DNA of 64,000 nucleotides from CBDANZ01 sp965197865 (GTDB lineage Bacteria > Acidobacteriota > Vicinamibacteria > Vicinamibacterales > CAVVIG01). The number at the start of each line of letters is the position of its first letter. The first letter of the stretch is position 1. The stretch is from assembly GCA_965197865.1 (NCBI GenBank), contig CBDANZ010000004.1:372001-436000 (forward strand), in the 5' to 3' direction. Positions 16,719-25,088 of the stretch are shown here, in pieces. A program made the position numbers and the translations under genes. The notes under the pieces are model-generated. The model searched no databases. It was not told where the DNA came from and saw only the letters and a list, made by a program, of their open reading frames with translations.

Positions 16719-18035
16719 ATGAAGCCGATCTCCGTACTGACCATCGCACTCGTGCTCCTAGCGGCGGCGGCGCCGCAGGCGCAGGACACGACACTTGGTG
16801 ACGCGCGGTGGGTGCCGTGGCTGGGATGCTGGCAGCTTGTCCAGGATGATCGCGGGTCGCTCGCGGCAGCCGTCGCAACCCCGGACGACGTCGTCGTGTG
16901 CGTCCTTCCGGCATCCGGGAATCGCGGCGTCAGCATGACGACATACGTTGGCGGCCAGTCGGTTCTGCAGCAGACGGTCGTGGCCGATGGGGTCCGTCAC
17001 CCGGTGAGCGAGCCGGAGTGCAGCGGGAGTCAGACAAGCGAGTGGTCGCTTTCGGGCCAGCAGCTCCTCACACGCGCCGACATCACGTGCACCGGCCAGC
17101 CCGCACGCACCGTTTCCGCGATCACGCTCATGGCCGCAGGGCCGACGTGGGTCGACATCCAGGCCGTCGGCACCGGTCAGGACGCACAGGTGCGCGTCCG
17201 CCGCTACCGACGAACCGACAGCCTCCCGCAGAACGTGGTCTTGTCGGCCGACCTCCGGGGACGCCTGGGAGCCGCCGCTGCGAGACTGGCGGGTCCAACG
17301 GTGATGACGCTCGAAGAAGTGGTCGAGGCATCCGGGAAAGTCGCGGCGCCCGCGGTGGCAGCCGCACTCTATGAAACCGGTTCGCGCTTCGATCTGAACG
17401 GCCGCACGCTCAAGGCGCTCGCCGCCGCCCACGTACCGGACGGCGTGGTCGACGTGATGGTCGCGCTGTCGTTCCCCGGTCACGTCGCGATCGATCGTCC
17501 ATTCCGCGGATCGACGGGGCAGACGCGGGGAGCCACGACGGCCTCGGTCCACCGGTCGACGAGACTCCCCTCGTACTCCTACTCGCCGTACTATCCGCCT
17601 TCTGTGTACGATCCGTACTACGCCTACCGCCCGTACCCTCCGTACTACTTCTCCTACTGGCCGTTCGGCTACTCAAGCTGGTGGGGCGATCCCTATCGAC
17701 CCTACTACTCCCCCGGCCGGCGTCCCGTCATTATTCGCCCTGGAGGGTCAGCGCGACCAGGTGGCGGCGACAGGGACAGGGGCCGCGTCGTGCAGGGGCG
17801 TGGCTACACACGGGGGGGATCTGCTGCTTCGGACGCTCCGCGCCCGCGCCGTGAGGCCGCGGCCGACGACGAGACACGATCGACGAGCGGCGCGGTCTCG
17901 CGAGGCGGCTACACGCGCGGCCGGCCACGTGCGGGCGGAGGATCGAGTGCTGGCGGCGGATCGCGCAGCGGCGGGAGCACACGTCCGAGCGGGTCTGGCA
18001 CTCGCTCGGGACGAACGGCGCAGCCACGACGATAG
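16719..18035 (+). CDS. Secreted Tyr/Pro-rich and Gly/Arg/Ser-rich protein, unknown function
   Basis: This 438-residue protein has a signal peptide (KPISVLTIALVLLAAAAPQAQD). Residues about 30-270 look globular, with a lipocalin-like opening (WLGCWQLVQD) and four cysteines that could form disulfides. Residues about 290-340 are a Tyr/Pro-rich tract (YSYSPYYPPSVYDPYYAYRP), and the C-terminal 90 residues are low-complexity Gly/Arg/Ser with two RGYTRGG / GGYTRGR motifs. The ATG at 16719 follows a CAGGAGA ribosome site. It probably forms an operon with the upstream barrel gene. I do not recognise a named family. Confidence 0.75.
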   Translation: MKPISVLTIALVLLAAAAPQAQDTTLGDARWVPWLGCWQLVQDDRGSLAAAVATPDDVVVCVLPASGNRGVSMTTYVGGQSVLQQTVVADGVRHPVSEPECSGSQTSEWSLSGQQLLTRADITCTGQPARTVSAITLMAAGPTWVDIQAVGTGQDAQVRVRRYRRTDSLPQNVVLSADLRGRLGAAAARLAGPTVMTLEEVVEASGKVAAPAVAAALYETGSRFDLNGRTLKALAAAHVPDGVVDVMVALSFPGHVAIDRPFRGSTGQTRGATTASVHRSTRLPSYSYSPYYPPSVYDPYYAYRPYPPYYFSYWPFGYSSWWGDPYRPYYSPGRRPVIIRPGGSARPGGGDRDRGRVVQGRGYTRGGSAASDAPRPRREAAADDETRSTSGAVSRGGYTRGRPRAGGGSSAGGGSRSGGSTRPSGSGTRSGRTAQPRR

Positions 18036-18284
18036 CCGCCCTCTCGATCGCTGCGGATGCACACGCGCACCGCGAGCGTACCGACCGCAGATGCTTATTT
18101 CGCTGACCTCCTCCGTGGCACCATCACCTCAACACACCGACTCCGTACGGTTGCCGCATACGGGTATGGATTGTGGCGTTCAACACTCCCTGCCTGACAC
18201 CGGACATGGTTCTGCTCTACCTTCGCGAGGGCAAACGCCTGACGATTGGATGGGTCAGAAGAAAGTAGCCGCGGCCGAGTCAGA

Positions 18285-18311
18285 CCAGGTCGGGCGTCGA
18301 GCCCGACCTGG
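18285..18311. other. Perfect 11-bp stem hairpin
   Basis: CCAGGTCGGGC and GCCCGACCTGG are separated by a 5-base loop. The hairpin lies immediately downstream of the minus-strand terminase fragment. There is no T-run on either side, so it is not a standard intrinsic terminator; it may still pause transcription or be a protein site. Confidence 0.5.
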
Positions 18312-18320
18312 CGGTGTGCC

Positions 18321-18892
18321 TCAGATGGTGACGCCGTAGTCACCGGGCTGCCGGCCCGTCTTGAAGGCGTGATAGGCCAACGCCATGGCGACGACCGTAT
18401 CGGGCGGATGCCCGCTCCCGAACAGATCGTCTTCCCCGCAGTACAGGTGCTCGGTATAGAACACGTCGATCCGAGGACAGACGATCTCGTGCCGCTCGAT
18501 CGCCGCGATGTAGTTGCGGAAGAGGTCGACCCGGTCACGGCCGACCATGGTGACGCCCTGGAGCTGACGGTGCGCTTCGAGCGTCGGGAATTCCCCGATT
18601 GCCGACCCGGCACCGGTGGCATCGTGCACCGCGGGTCCCGGAAACTCATCCAGCAGCGCGCCGACTCGCTCGGTCATTTCCGGCCACGGTCGCCGTTGGA
18701 TGCGGTAGACGGCGACGACCTGGAGCGGCGTGGTATCGCAGCGCACGACGACGGCGACGGTGTAGTGGCACTTCTGGGCCCAGTCGACGCCGATGCAGTA
18801 CCACGCCCCGGCCGGATCAGGCCAGGCCCGCTCGGCGGGGGGACCCGGCTGGCCGCGCCAGGGGTGTTCGAGATCGCCCGCGGGGATGTGGG
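18321..18892 (-). pseudogene. Phage terminase large-subunit C-terminal fragment
   Basis: About 190 codons remain. The frame begins in THIPAGDLEHPWRGQPG and contains YCIGVDWAQKCHYTV, which fits the first Asp of the RNase H-like nuclease of terminase large subunits, then HDATGAGSAIGEF and a C-terminal DDLFGSGHPPDTVVAMALAYHAF block containing the last catalytic Asp. The ATPase half is absent: a miniature element begins at about 18891 where the gene is cut. It is a prophage remnant with no other phage genes adjacent. Confidence 0.7.
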
Positions 18893-19012
18893 TTCTGTCA
18901 AGTTGAGGTTGACCGCCCTAAACTGATGCCCAATATGTCAGGGTCACGACAGGACTCGAGCCAAACATCCTGGCGGTCGGTCAGCCGGGTTTTCGTCAAC
19001 TTGACTGTGCCC
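18891..19012. repeat. Miniature inverted-repeat element, type 1, copy 2
   Basis: A segment of about 120 bp starts GGTTCTGTCAAGTTGAGG and ends CGTCAACTTGACTGTGCC. Its ends are inverted relative to each other and resemble those of the element at 6651..6769; the interiors are only loosely similar. It truncates the terminase fragment on one side and lies about 130 bp before a serine-hydrolase gene on the other. Confidence 0.6.
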
Positions 19013-19146
19013 TCGCCGGTTTCATCCGATGGTATGGGTGAGCCACTTCCGATTCTGCCACCGCGTCGCGATTGTAGCCCTGGCCTGCTGCGTACCCGCA
19101 CCCGGGCCGACGCACCGCTGCTACTCTATGCGCGGGAGAAGTGACC

Positions 19147-20394
19147 ATGACGTTCCAACGAATCCTAATGAGTATCGCCTTCATGGCAGTCGCCGCTACC
19201 GCGTTCGGTGAGGTGTTTCCCAGAGCGATGCCCGAGTCAGTCGGACTTTCCACGGAGGGCCTTGAGCGGGCCACGAACGCACTCCAGGCCCACATCGATG
19301 CTGGAGACATTGCCGGGGTCGTCGCCGCAGTGGTTCGTGACGGAAGGCTCGTCTATTCCGGAGCTCTTGGGTATCGCGATCTCGCGGCGCAGGATCCGAT
19401 GCCAGACGACGCGCTGTTCCGGCAGTATTCGATGACCCGGTCGATCACGAGCCTGGCCGCGATGATGCTGTGGGAGGAAGGCGAGCTGGCCCTGGACGAT
19501 CCGATCTCGAAGTACCTCCCACAGTTCGCGAACCAGCGGGTCTTTGTCGATCCATCGCGGCCCGATATCGAACTGACACGGGCCCGCACGGGCGATATCA
19601 CCGTCGACCAGCTCCACACCCACACTTCGGGCCTGGGTAGCCGAGGCTCGGAGATCTATCGCGCCGAGGGCGTCCGATTGCGGTCGATCTCGATCGAACA
19701 GATGGTCGACAACACCGCGCGGGTTCCGTTGTTCGAGGATCCCGGCACTCGGTTTCGGTACGGGATCTCCACGACGGTCCTGGGCCGGGTCGTCGAGATC
19801 GTGTCTGGGATGCCGCTCGGGGAGTTTTTCGAGGAACGGATCTTCGAACCTCTGGGGATGACAGATACTGTGTTCTGGGCCGACCCGACGCGGGCTTCGA
19901 GGCTTGCCACGGTGTACCGACCGACACCAGAAGGCGAGCTGCGGCCACACGCGATCGAAGACGTGCCGTTCACCGAGCGCCCGACGTTGATCGAGGGAGG
20001 CGTGGGACTCCTCTCGACGGTACACGACTACCTGCGGTTTTCCCAGATGTTCCTGAATCGGGGAGAACTCGACGGTCGCCGCGTGCTTCGCCCGCAGACG
20101 GTTGACATGATGACGGTCAACCGGATCCCGGCCGAACTGCTTCCGCTGTTTGGCCGGGACAACGGTTACGGGTGGGGTCTGGGGTTCTGCATTGCGATGG
20201 ACCCCACGTTGGTCAGCTTTCCGATCGGCCAGGACGTGTATTGGTGGGGCGGCTCAGCCGGCACACGGTTCTTCATCGATCCCTGGCAGAACATGATCAT
20301 GGTGATCATGGCGCAAGTCTCACCAGCCACTGGAAACGGGTTTCGAGAGGAGTTCTCGACATTGGTCGACGCGGCAATCGTCGAACGCCGCTAG
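19147..20394 (+). CDS. Secreted serine hydrolase, beta-lactamase/class C PBP family, with Arg in the SxxK position
   Basis: This 415-residue protein has a signal peptide (ILMSIAFMAVAATAFGEV). The family fold is clear: the nucleophile region FRQYSMTRSITSLAAMML, LTHTSG-like HTHTSGLGSRG, FRYGISTTVLGRVVE, GGVGLLSTVHDYLRF and the C-terminal VYWWGGSAGTRFFIDP. The nucleophile motif reads S-M-T-R; family members normally have S-x-x-K, where Lys is the general base, and the paralogue at 55806 has SQTK. It may therefore be weakly active, use a modified mechanism, or act as a binding protein. The start at 19147 is chosen over a GTG at 19141. Confidence 0.88.
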   Translation: MTFQRILMSIAFMAVAATAFGEVFPRAMPESVGLSTEGLERATNALQAHIDAGDIAGVVAAVVRDGRLVYSGALGYRDLAAQDPMPDDALFRQYSMTRSITSLAAMMLWEEGELALDDPISKYLPQFANQRVFVDPSRPDIELTRARTGDITVDQLHTHTSGLGSRGSEIYRAEGVRLRSISIEQMVDNTARVPLFEDPGTRFRYGISTTVLGRVVEIVSGMPLGEFFEERIFEPLGMTDTVFWADPTRASRLATVYRPTPEGELRPHAIEDVPFTERPTLIEGGVGLLSTVHDYLRFSQMFLNRGELDGRRVLRPQTVDMMTVNRIPAELLPLFGRDNGYGWGLGFCIAMDPTLVSFPIGQDVYWWGGSAGTRFFIDPWQNMIMVIMAQVSPATGNGFREEFSTLVDAAIVERR

Positions 20395-20413
20395 CTCTTC
20401 CGCCGGTGCTTCC

Positions 20414-21842
20414 GGGGATGTCCCTCTAGCTGTTGAAATTTAAAGCGGCGGCTCCCTGCTGGTCGTGATAGACGGCCGGTGGGAAAACCTGGGGCTGAAG
20501 CCCCCAGAAAGGAGCCGCCATGAAGAAGTTTGGCACAGGCGTTCGTGGGCGCCAATCAGCATTGCCGGCACCACGGCACCTTCCATTGGTCGACATCCTG
20601 GTCGATGCACAGGCCGAGCTCCAAGAGCTGGTCGTCGCGTCGGGCCTGAAGGTCCTCGCGGCGATGTTGGAAGCGGATCGCGTGGCCGTGTGCGGTCCGC
20701 GGTATGCGCATCAGCCCGCGCGGCGGGCGTCTCGGGCGGGCCATGCGCCCAGCGAAGTCGTGCTGGGGGGCCGCAAGGTCGCCCTGCGTCGGCCGCGGGT
20801 GCGGCGCGACGGGCAGGAGGTCGCGCTGCCATCCGTCCAGGCCTGTACGAACACGGATCCGCTCACCCGGCGCGTGGTCGAACAGATGCTCATCGGCGTG
20901 GCCACGCGCCAGTATGGCCGGAGTCTAGAACCGCTGGGGGCCGACGTCCGCACGCGGGGCACAAGCAAGAGTGCCGTGAGTCGGCGGTTTGTGGCGCAGA
21001 CGCAGGCGCAACTCGATGCGTGGCGGGCAACGCCGCTCGACGACCTCGAGCTGGTGGCGCTACTGATCGATGGGGTCCACGTCGGCGGCCACTGCATCGT
21101 CGTGGCGCTGGGCCTCGATAAAACGGGCGCCAAACACCCGCTGGGCCTCTGGGAAGGGTCAGCGGAGAACACGACCGTGTGTCAGGGCTTGCTGACCAAT
21201 CTGCAGAGCCGTGGGCTGCGGACCGACCGCAGTCTGCTCGTCATCCTCGATGGAGCGCAAGCGCTCCACACTGCGGTGATGCAGACCTTCGGCCCCGCAG
21301 CCCTGGTACAACGATGCCAGGTGCATAAACGGCGCAACGTGCTCGAGTATCTGCCCGAGGCCCAGCGTCCGTGGGTGAAGGCGACCCTCACGCGCGCCTA
21401 TACGCACACCGACATCAAGGCGGCCCGGCGCTTGTTGCAGGACTTGGCCCGGCGGGTGGACATCGATTATCCGAGTGCAGCCGCCAGCATACGGGAAGGG
21501 CTCGACGAGACGCTCACCGTAGTCGAGTTGCCGCTCTCGGAGCGGCTCCGCCGATCGCTGGCGACGACCAACGCCGTCGAGAGCCTCCTGAGCCGGACAC
21601 GCCACGTGAAGCGGAACGTGAAACGCTGGCGCGGGGGTACGATGGTGCTCCGCTGGGTCGCTGCCGGTGTGCTGGAAGCGGCCAAAGGATTCCGGCGGGT
21701 GAAGGGGTGTAAGGACATGCCCGTGCTGGTCGCCGCGTTGCGAGCACGTGACGCTCAGCTGGGGCTCGATGAATCGTCGGGGATGGTTGCGTAGTCGTCA
21801 CCCGAGCCGCCGCTGAATTTCAACAGCGGATGGGACAAGCCC
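20414..21842 (+). mobile_element. IS256-family element type D, copy 1
   Basis: The element is 1429 bp with ends GGGGATGTCCC... and ...GGGACAAGCCC (inverted repeats of about 38 bp with mismatches, sharing GCTGTTGAAATT). It is bounded by a perfect 8-bp target duplication, GTGCTTCC at 20406..20413 and 21843..21850. Copies 2 and 3 (28741..30169, 48022..49450) have the same length and orientation and their own 8-bp duplications. Confidence 0.97.
20520..21794 (+). CDS. IS256-family (mutator) transposase, copy 1
   Basis: This 424-residue DDE transposase starts behind an AAAGGAG ribosome site. The triad is visible as D in LLIDGVHVGGH, D in LLVILDGAQALH and E in TTNAVESLLSR. The C/H-containing RCQVHKRRNVLEYLP segment is typical of the family. 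It differs from copies 2 and 3 by Ile in RRVDIDYP (Val in both others). It is intact. Confidence 0.96.
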   Translation: MKKFGTGVRGRQSALPAPRHLPLVDILVDAQAELQELVVASGLKVLAAMLEADRVAVCGPRYAHQPARRASRAGHAPSEVVLGGRKVALRRPRVRRDGQEVALPSVQACTNTDPLTRRVVEQMLIGVATRQYGRSLEPLGADVRTRGTSKSAVSRRFVAQTQAQLDAWRATPLDDLELVALLIDGVHVGGHCIVVALGLDKTGAKHPLGLWEGSAENTTVCQGLLTNLQSRGLRTDRSLLVILDGAQALHTAVMQTFGPAALVQRCQVHKRRNVLEYLPEAQRPWVKATLTRAYTHTDIKAARRLLQDLARRVDIDYPSAAASIREGLDETLTVVELPLSERLRRSLATTNAVESLLSRTRHVKRNVKRWRGGTMVLRWVAAGVLEAAKGFRRVKGCKDMPVLVAALRARDAQLGLDESSGMVA

Positions 21843-22085
21843 GTGCTTCCGCCATTAAGTGTTGTTACGCTGAGACAGGCATGTGCTGACAGGCCGCGTC
21901 GCTCTGCGTCGGGGTTGAGACAGCTGAATTTCTGCACTCCGGCCTTGTCGACGGAACAACTCCTTCTCTCTGAATCTGGCGTAAACTCTACCGAAAAGAT
22001 GGGTTACGGCCCTGTCGCCAACAGTTCATAGCGGAAGCACCGATCGCCGGTGTAGAAGACTCAGATCTGTGTGAGCGTTGTTCCT

Positions 22086-23057
22086 CTAGGGACCAAGCCC
22101 CGTCAGATAGGTGGCTAGCCGTTTCGCCGCGGTCAGGAGCTCCTGCTCATTCACGATGTTGTAGCGGTCAAACACTTCCCGTGTCTTGTGGCCGGTCAGC
22201 AGCATGGCGACACGCGCCGGGACGCCGGCTCGAATCAGATTCCTTGCGGCCGTGCGCCGGCAGTCGTGGAGAAGTCGATGGGGAAGCCTGACTTTGCGGC
22301 ATGCGTCGCGAAGAGCCGTGCGCCAGGCTCGTACCGGCACTCCGTCGCGGTGAAACCCGCGCGGGTCCTTCACCTGTCTCCGCTTGCGGCGCCGCTGGAG
22401 CATGCGCTGCAAGGGCGCTGAGATCGGCAGCACCCGGCCGCTCTTGGTCTTCGAGCGGCGAGGCGAGAGGCGGATGACCCCGCCCGCCAGATCTACTTCG
22501 TCCCACGTCAGGCCCGCGATCTCATTGCGCCTCCATCCTGAGTAGTAGGCGAAATCGAGCATGTCTCGATACGACGGTGGGACGTGTGGCCGGAGCTTCA
22601 GGTGCTCCGCATGTTCAAGAAACCCATCGCGCGGCGGGTTTCTTTCCAAGCGTTTGGGCAACAGCGGCATTCGGTCGAGTAATCCGCGGTGGATGGCCAC
22701 CTGTAACATGCGGCTGAGCGCCGAGGACTCGCGATTAATGGTGGCCGCCTCCTCGCCTCCCTGCCGGCGAGCCAGTTGATAGGCTCGCACGCGGTCGGCC
22801 GTGATCACCTCAGGGGCGGAGTCCCCAAACCCACGGCGGAGATGCTCCACGCGCACGCGCGCCGCACTCAGACTGCGATGGCGCTGCAGCACGTAATCCT
22901 CCAGGTACGCCAAGGCCATCGTGTCAAAGGTGAGGGGCGCACCGTCGCGCAGTGGCGTGAGATCCAAGGGCGGCTTCTTGCGTCCGCGCATCGTCCGTGG
23001 GTCCTCCGGTCGGGTGGGCTGCTTGACGTGTGGCCTTCCAGACCAATGTCCAGACAT
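22086..23057 (-). CDS. Tyrosine recombinase / phage-type integrase
   Basis: This protein has 323 residues (301 if the internal ATG at MRGRKKPPLDL, about 22991, is used). The N-terminal SAM-like core-binding domain spans about residues 45-135. Catalytic residues are visible: Arg in YYSGWRRNEIAGLTW, Lys in the beta-hairpin after RSKTKSGR, HDCRR in LLHDCRRTAARNL, GHKT, and the nucleophile Tyr in FDRYNIVNEQ. A diverged, truncated relative lies at 26676..27380, and the downstream DNA (CTCTAGGGACCA...) is shared. It probably belonged to an integrated element whose other genes are gone. Confidence 0.88.
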   Translation of the reverse strand: MSGHWSGRPHVKQPTRPEDPRTMRGRKKPPLDLTPLRDGAPLTFDTMALAYLEDYVLQRHRSLSAARVRVEHLRRGFGDSAPEVITADRVRAYQLARRQGGEEAATINRESSALSRMLQVAIHRGLLDRMPLLPKRLERNPPRDGFLEHAEHLKLRPHVPPSYRDMLDFAYYSGWRRNEIAGLTWDEVDLAGGVIRLSPRRSKTKSGRVLPISAPLQRMLQRRRKRRQVKDPRGFHRDGVPVRAWRTALRDACRKVRLPHRLLHDCRRTAARNLIRAGVPARVAMLLTGHKTREVFDRYNIVNEQELLTAAKRLATYLTGLGP

Positions 23058-23273
23058 TCGCTCCGTCCGGCGCCGAAGTGAAATCCAGATCGGAGCAGGC
23101 GAAGGAATTACGATGCCCGAGCGGGAAGGGGACAGCGTCGAAAATGATGCGGATCGGGTCCTTGGTGGCGGTCAGCGTGGTGCGCACCGCGTGCCACGCT
23201 TCCTCACTTACACCTGGGCCGTAGTGTCTCATTGCTCGGCCGAGGGTCCTCGAGCAGTATGCGGACCACAGCG

Positions 23274-23525
23274 TCACTCCTGGTCACACAGGGTGGCGAC
23301 GTGCGACGCCCTTAACCGGCAACCAACCCTGGATTGGCTGACGGCTCCTGCCATCTTGGCTGCAGCGACGTCGACCGTCCGCGCCAGCTTGCCGTGTAGG
23401 TTCCGGCCAGTGAGAAGCTGTTGACGCACACGGACGCACCCTTGAGCCAAATCGACATCCGCCCACAGCAACCCGCACAGCTCTGATTTCCGCATGCCGG
23501 AACGTGAGCCGCTATTCCGCTTCCT
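23274..23525 (-). pseudogene. Tyrosine recombinase fragment
   Basis: A minus-strand frame of about 80 codons reads RSGMRKSELCGLLWADVDLA, the region around the first catalytic Arg of phage integrases, then VRVRQQLLTGRNLHGK. Neither the N-terminal domain nor the HxxR and Tyr motifs are present in any frame nearby. It comes from a different integrase type than the gene just downstream. Confidence 0.65.
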
Positions 23526-23804
23526 TGTTTCGACGACTGACGATGCCAGTAGCGGACGATTTCTCGGCGCGTTACGATAGCATCAGCGGTCGACCCGCAG
23601 CAGAAATGCGGTAGTCACCGCAAGGATCGCCGCCGAGAAGCTCAGGAGCCAGGGAGTACTACGCGCGGCTGAACCGTCTCTACATCATGATGCTCGGCCT
23701 ACGGAGTACGGACCGGCGCGGTGCTGCTATCGCCTTTGTCGCTAAGTGGCCTCCGTCGTGACCGGTAACGTCGTGCGTGATCGTGGACGAAGGGAGAGAC
23801 ACCA

Positions 23805-25007
23805 ATGAGACACGGGATCTGGGTCGCGATCGCCGCCGGCGCGGTGGCAGGCGTCTGTCCAGGCATGGCCAGCGCGCAGGTGGAGCACATCGACGTCGCC
23901 ACCGGCTTCACGCAGGTCGTCACCTCGACGGACCAAGGCGTGAAGACGATTTTCGTGTCCGGTCAGGTCGGACGGGGCGACGATCTGAAGGCACACGTCG
24001 ATTCCGCGTTCCAGAGCGTCGTGTGCAGACTCGGGCAGGCGGGAGCGACCGCCGAGGACGTCGTCAAGATCCGGATCTTCGTCAAGGACTTCGAGCCGGA
24101 CCAATACGGCGTGATCGCCGAGGCGCGATCGGCGACGTTTCCGGAGGGGCACTGGCCAGCGAGCACGCTGATCGGCGTCCGAACGCTCTTCGCACCCTCA
24201 CTGCGCGTCGAGATCGAGGCGACTGCGGTCGTCGCGGAGCCAGGGATCGATCTCAAGATCGAACGGTTCGCACCCTCGAACGGGTTCAGCGGTGCGGTCG
24301 CCGTGACGGCGCACGGCCTCAAGACGGTCTATGTGGCCGGACAAGTGGGCAGTGGCGATGACCTCGCGGCCCAAACCGCGTCCGTTTGGGGACGCGTCGG
24401 GGAGCGACTCGAAGCCGCCGGCGTTTCAGTCGCCGACATCGTCAAGGCCACGACCTACATCGTCGACTTCTCTCCGGCACGTGACCTGGCCGCGTACCGC
24501 AACGGCCGCGAGCAGGCACTGACCCTCGCCGATATGCCGGCGAGCACGCTGCTCGGGATCCCGGCGCTTGCGAACGACCGGTTCAGGATCGAGATCGACG
24601 CGATCGCCGTCGTGGGTGCCGATAGCCGGCAGGTCGAGCGCGAGTTTGTCGACCCGGCAGCCGGCTTCACGCAGGTGGTGACCGCTCGAGGCGCGGGCCA
24701 GAAGGTCGTCCACGTGTCTGGACAGGTGGGCCACCCTGGCGATCCGCTCGAGGCCCAAGCCGACCAGGTCTACGCCAACCTGAAACGGCGTCTCGTGGCG
24801 GCGGGTGCATCACCGGAAGATCTCCTAAAAATCGTCATCTACATGCCACGTTACAGCCTCGGCGATTTCGACGTGCTCGATGCGGCGCGCAAGCGACACG
24901 GCTTTCCCGATGACACGGTCCCGGCGGCGACGCTCCTGGGCATCCAGTCGCTGTTCTCGACCGAGGCGCTGCTCGAGATCGAGGGAATCGCCGTTGTCGA
25001 TCGATGA
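23805..25007 (+). CDS. Secreted protein of three tandem RidA (YjgF/UK114) domains
   Basis: This 400-residue protein has a signal peptide (WVAIAAGAVAGVCPGMASAQ). Three RidA repeats follow at about residues 27-145, 150-270 and 275-400; each opens with a strand like GVKTIFVSGQVG, has a helix region like GATAEDVVKIRIFVKDF, and ends PASTLIGVxxLF...EIEAxAVV. RidA proteins are normally single-domain cytoplasmic homotrimers that hydrolyse reactive enamines; here one chain could supply all three subunits. The active-site Arg is kept in domains 1 (LRVEIEATAVV) and 2 (FRIEIDAIAVV) but is Leu in domain 3 (ALLEIEGIAVV). The ATG follows a GGGAGAG ribosome site. Substrate unknown. Confidence 0.88.
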   Translation: MRHGIWVAIAAGAVAGVCPGMASAQVEHIDVATGFTQVVTSTDQGVKTIFVSGQVGRGDDLKAHVDSAFQSVVCRLGQAGATAEDVVKIRIFVKDFEPDQYGVIAEARSATFPEGHWPASTLIGVRTLFAPSLRVEIEATAVVAEPGIDLKIERFAPSNGFSGAVAVTAHGLKTVYVAGQVGSGDDLAAQTASVWGRVGERLEAAGVSVADIVKATTYIVDFSPARDLAAYRNGREQALTLADMPASTLLGIPALANDRFRIEIDAIAVVGADSRQVEREFVDPAAGFTQVVTARGAGQKVVHVSGQVGHPGDPLEAQADQVYANLKRRLVAAGASPEDLLKIVIYMPRYSLGDFDVLDAARKRHGFPDDTVPAATLLGIQSLFSTEALLEIEGIAVVDR

Positions 25008-25088
25008 GGGACGGGGCGTCTACGCCGCGCGGTTCCAGACGGCGTCACGACGACCGGGGGCACTGCCCTCGTTGACTTGACAGAGTCA

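Noticed and set aside
18285..18311. Perfect hairpin considered as an intrinsic terminator
   Set aside because: No T-run follows on either strand, so it was listed only as a hairpin.
18246..18926. A 226-codon plus-strand frame opposite the terminase fragment
   Set aside because: It is the antisense shadow of the terminase frame, which has clear catalytic motifs; the plus-strand text has none.
20440..20832. Antisense frame repeated in every IS256 type D copy
   Set aside because: It is conserved only because the IS copies are near-identical; it has no ribosome site or domain.
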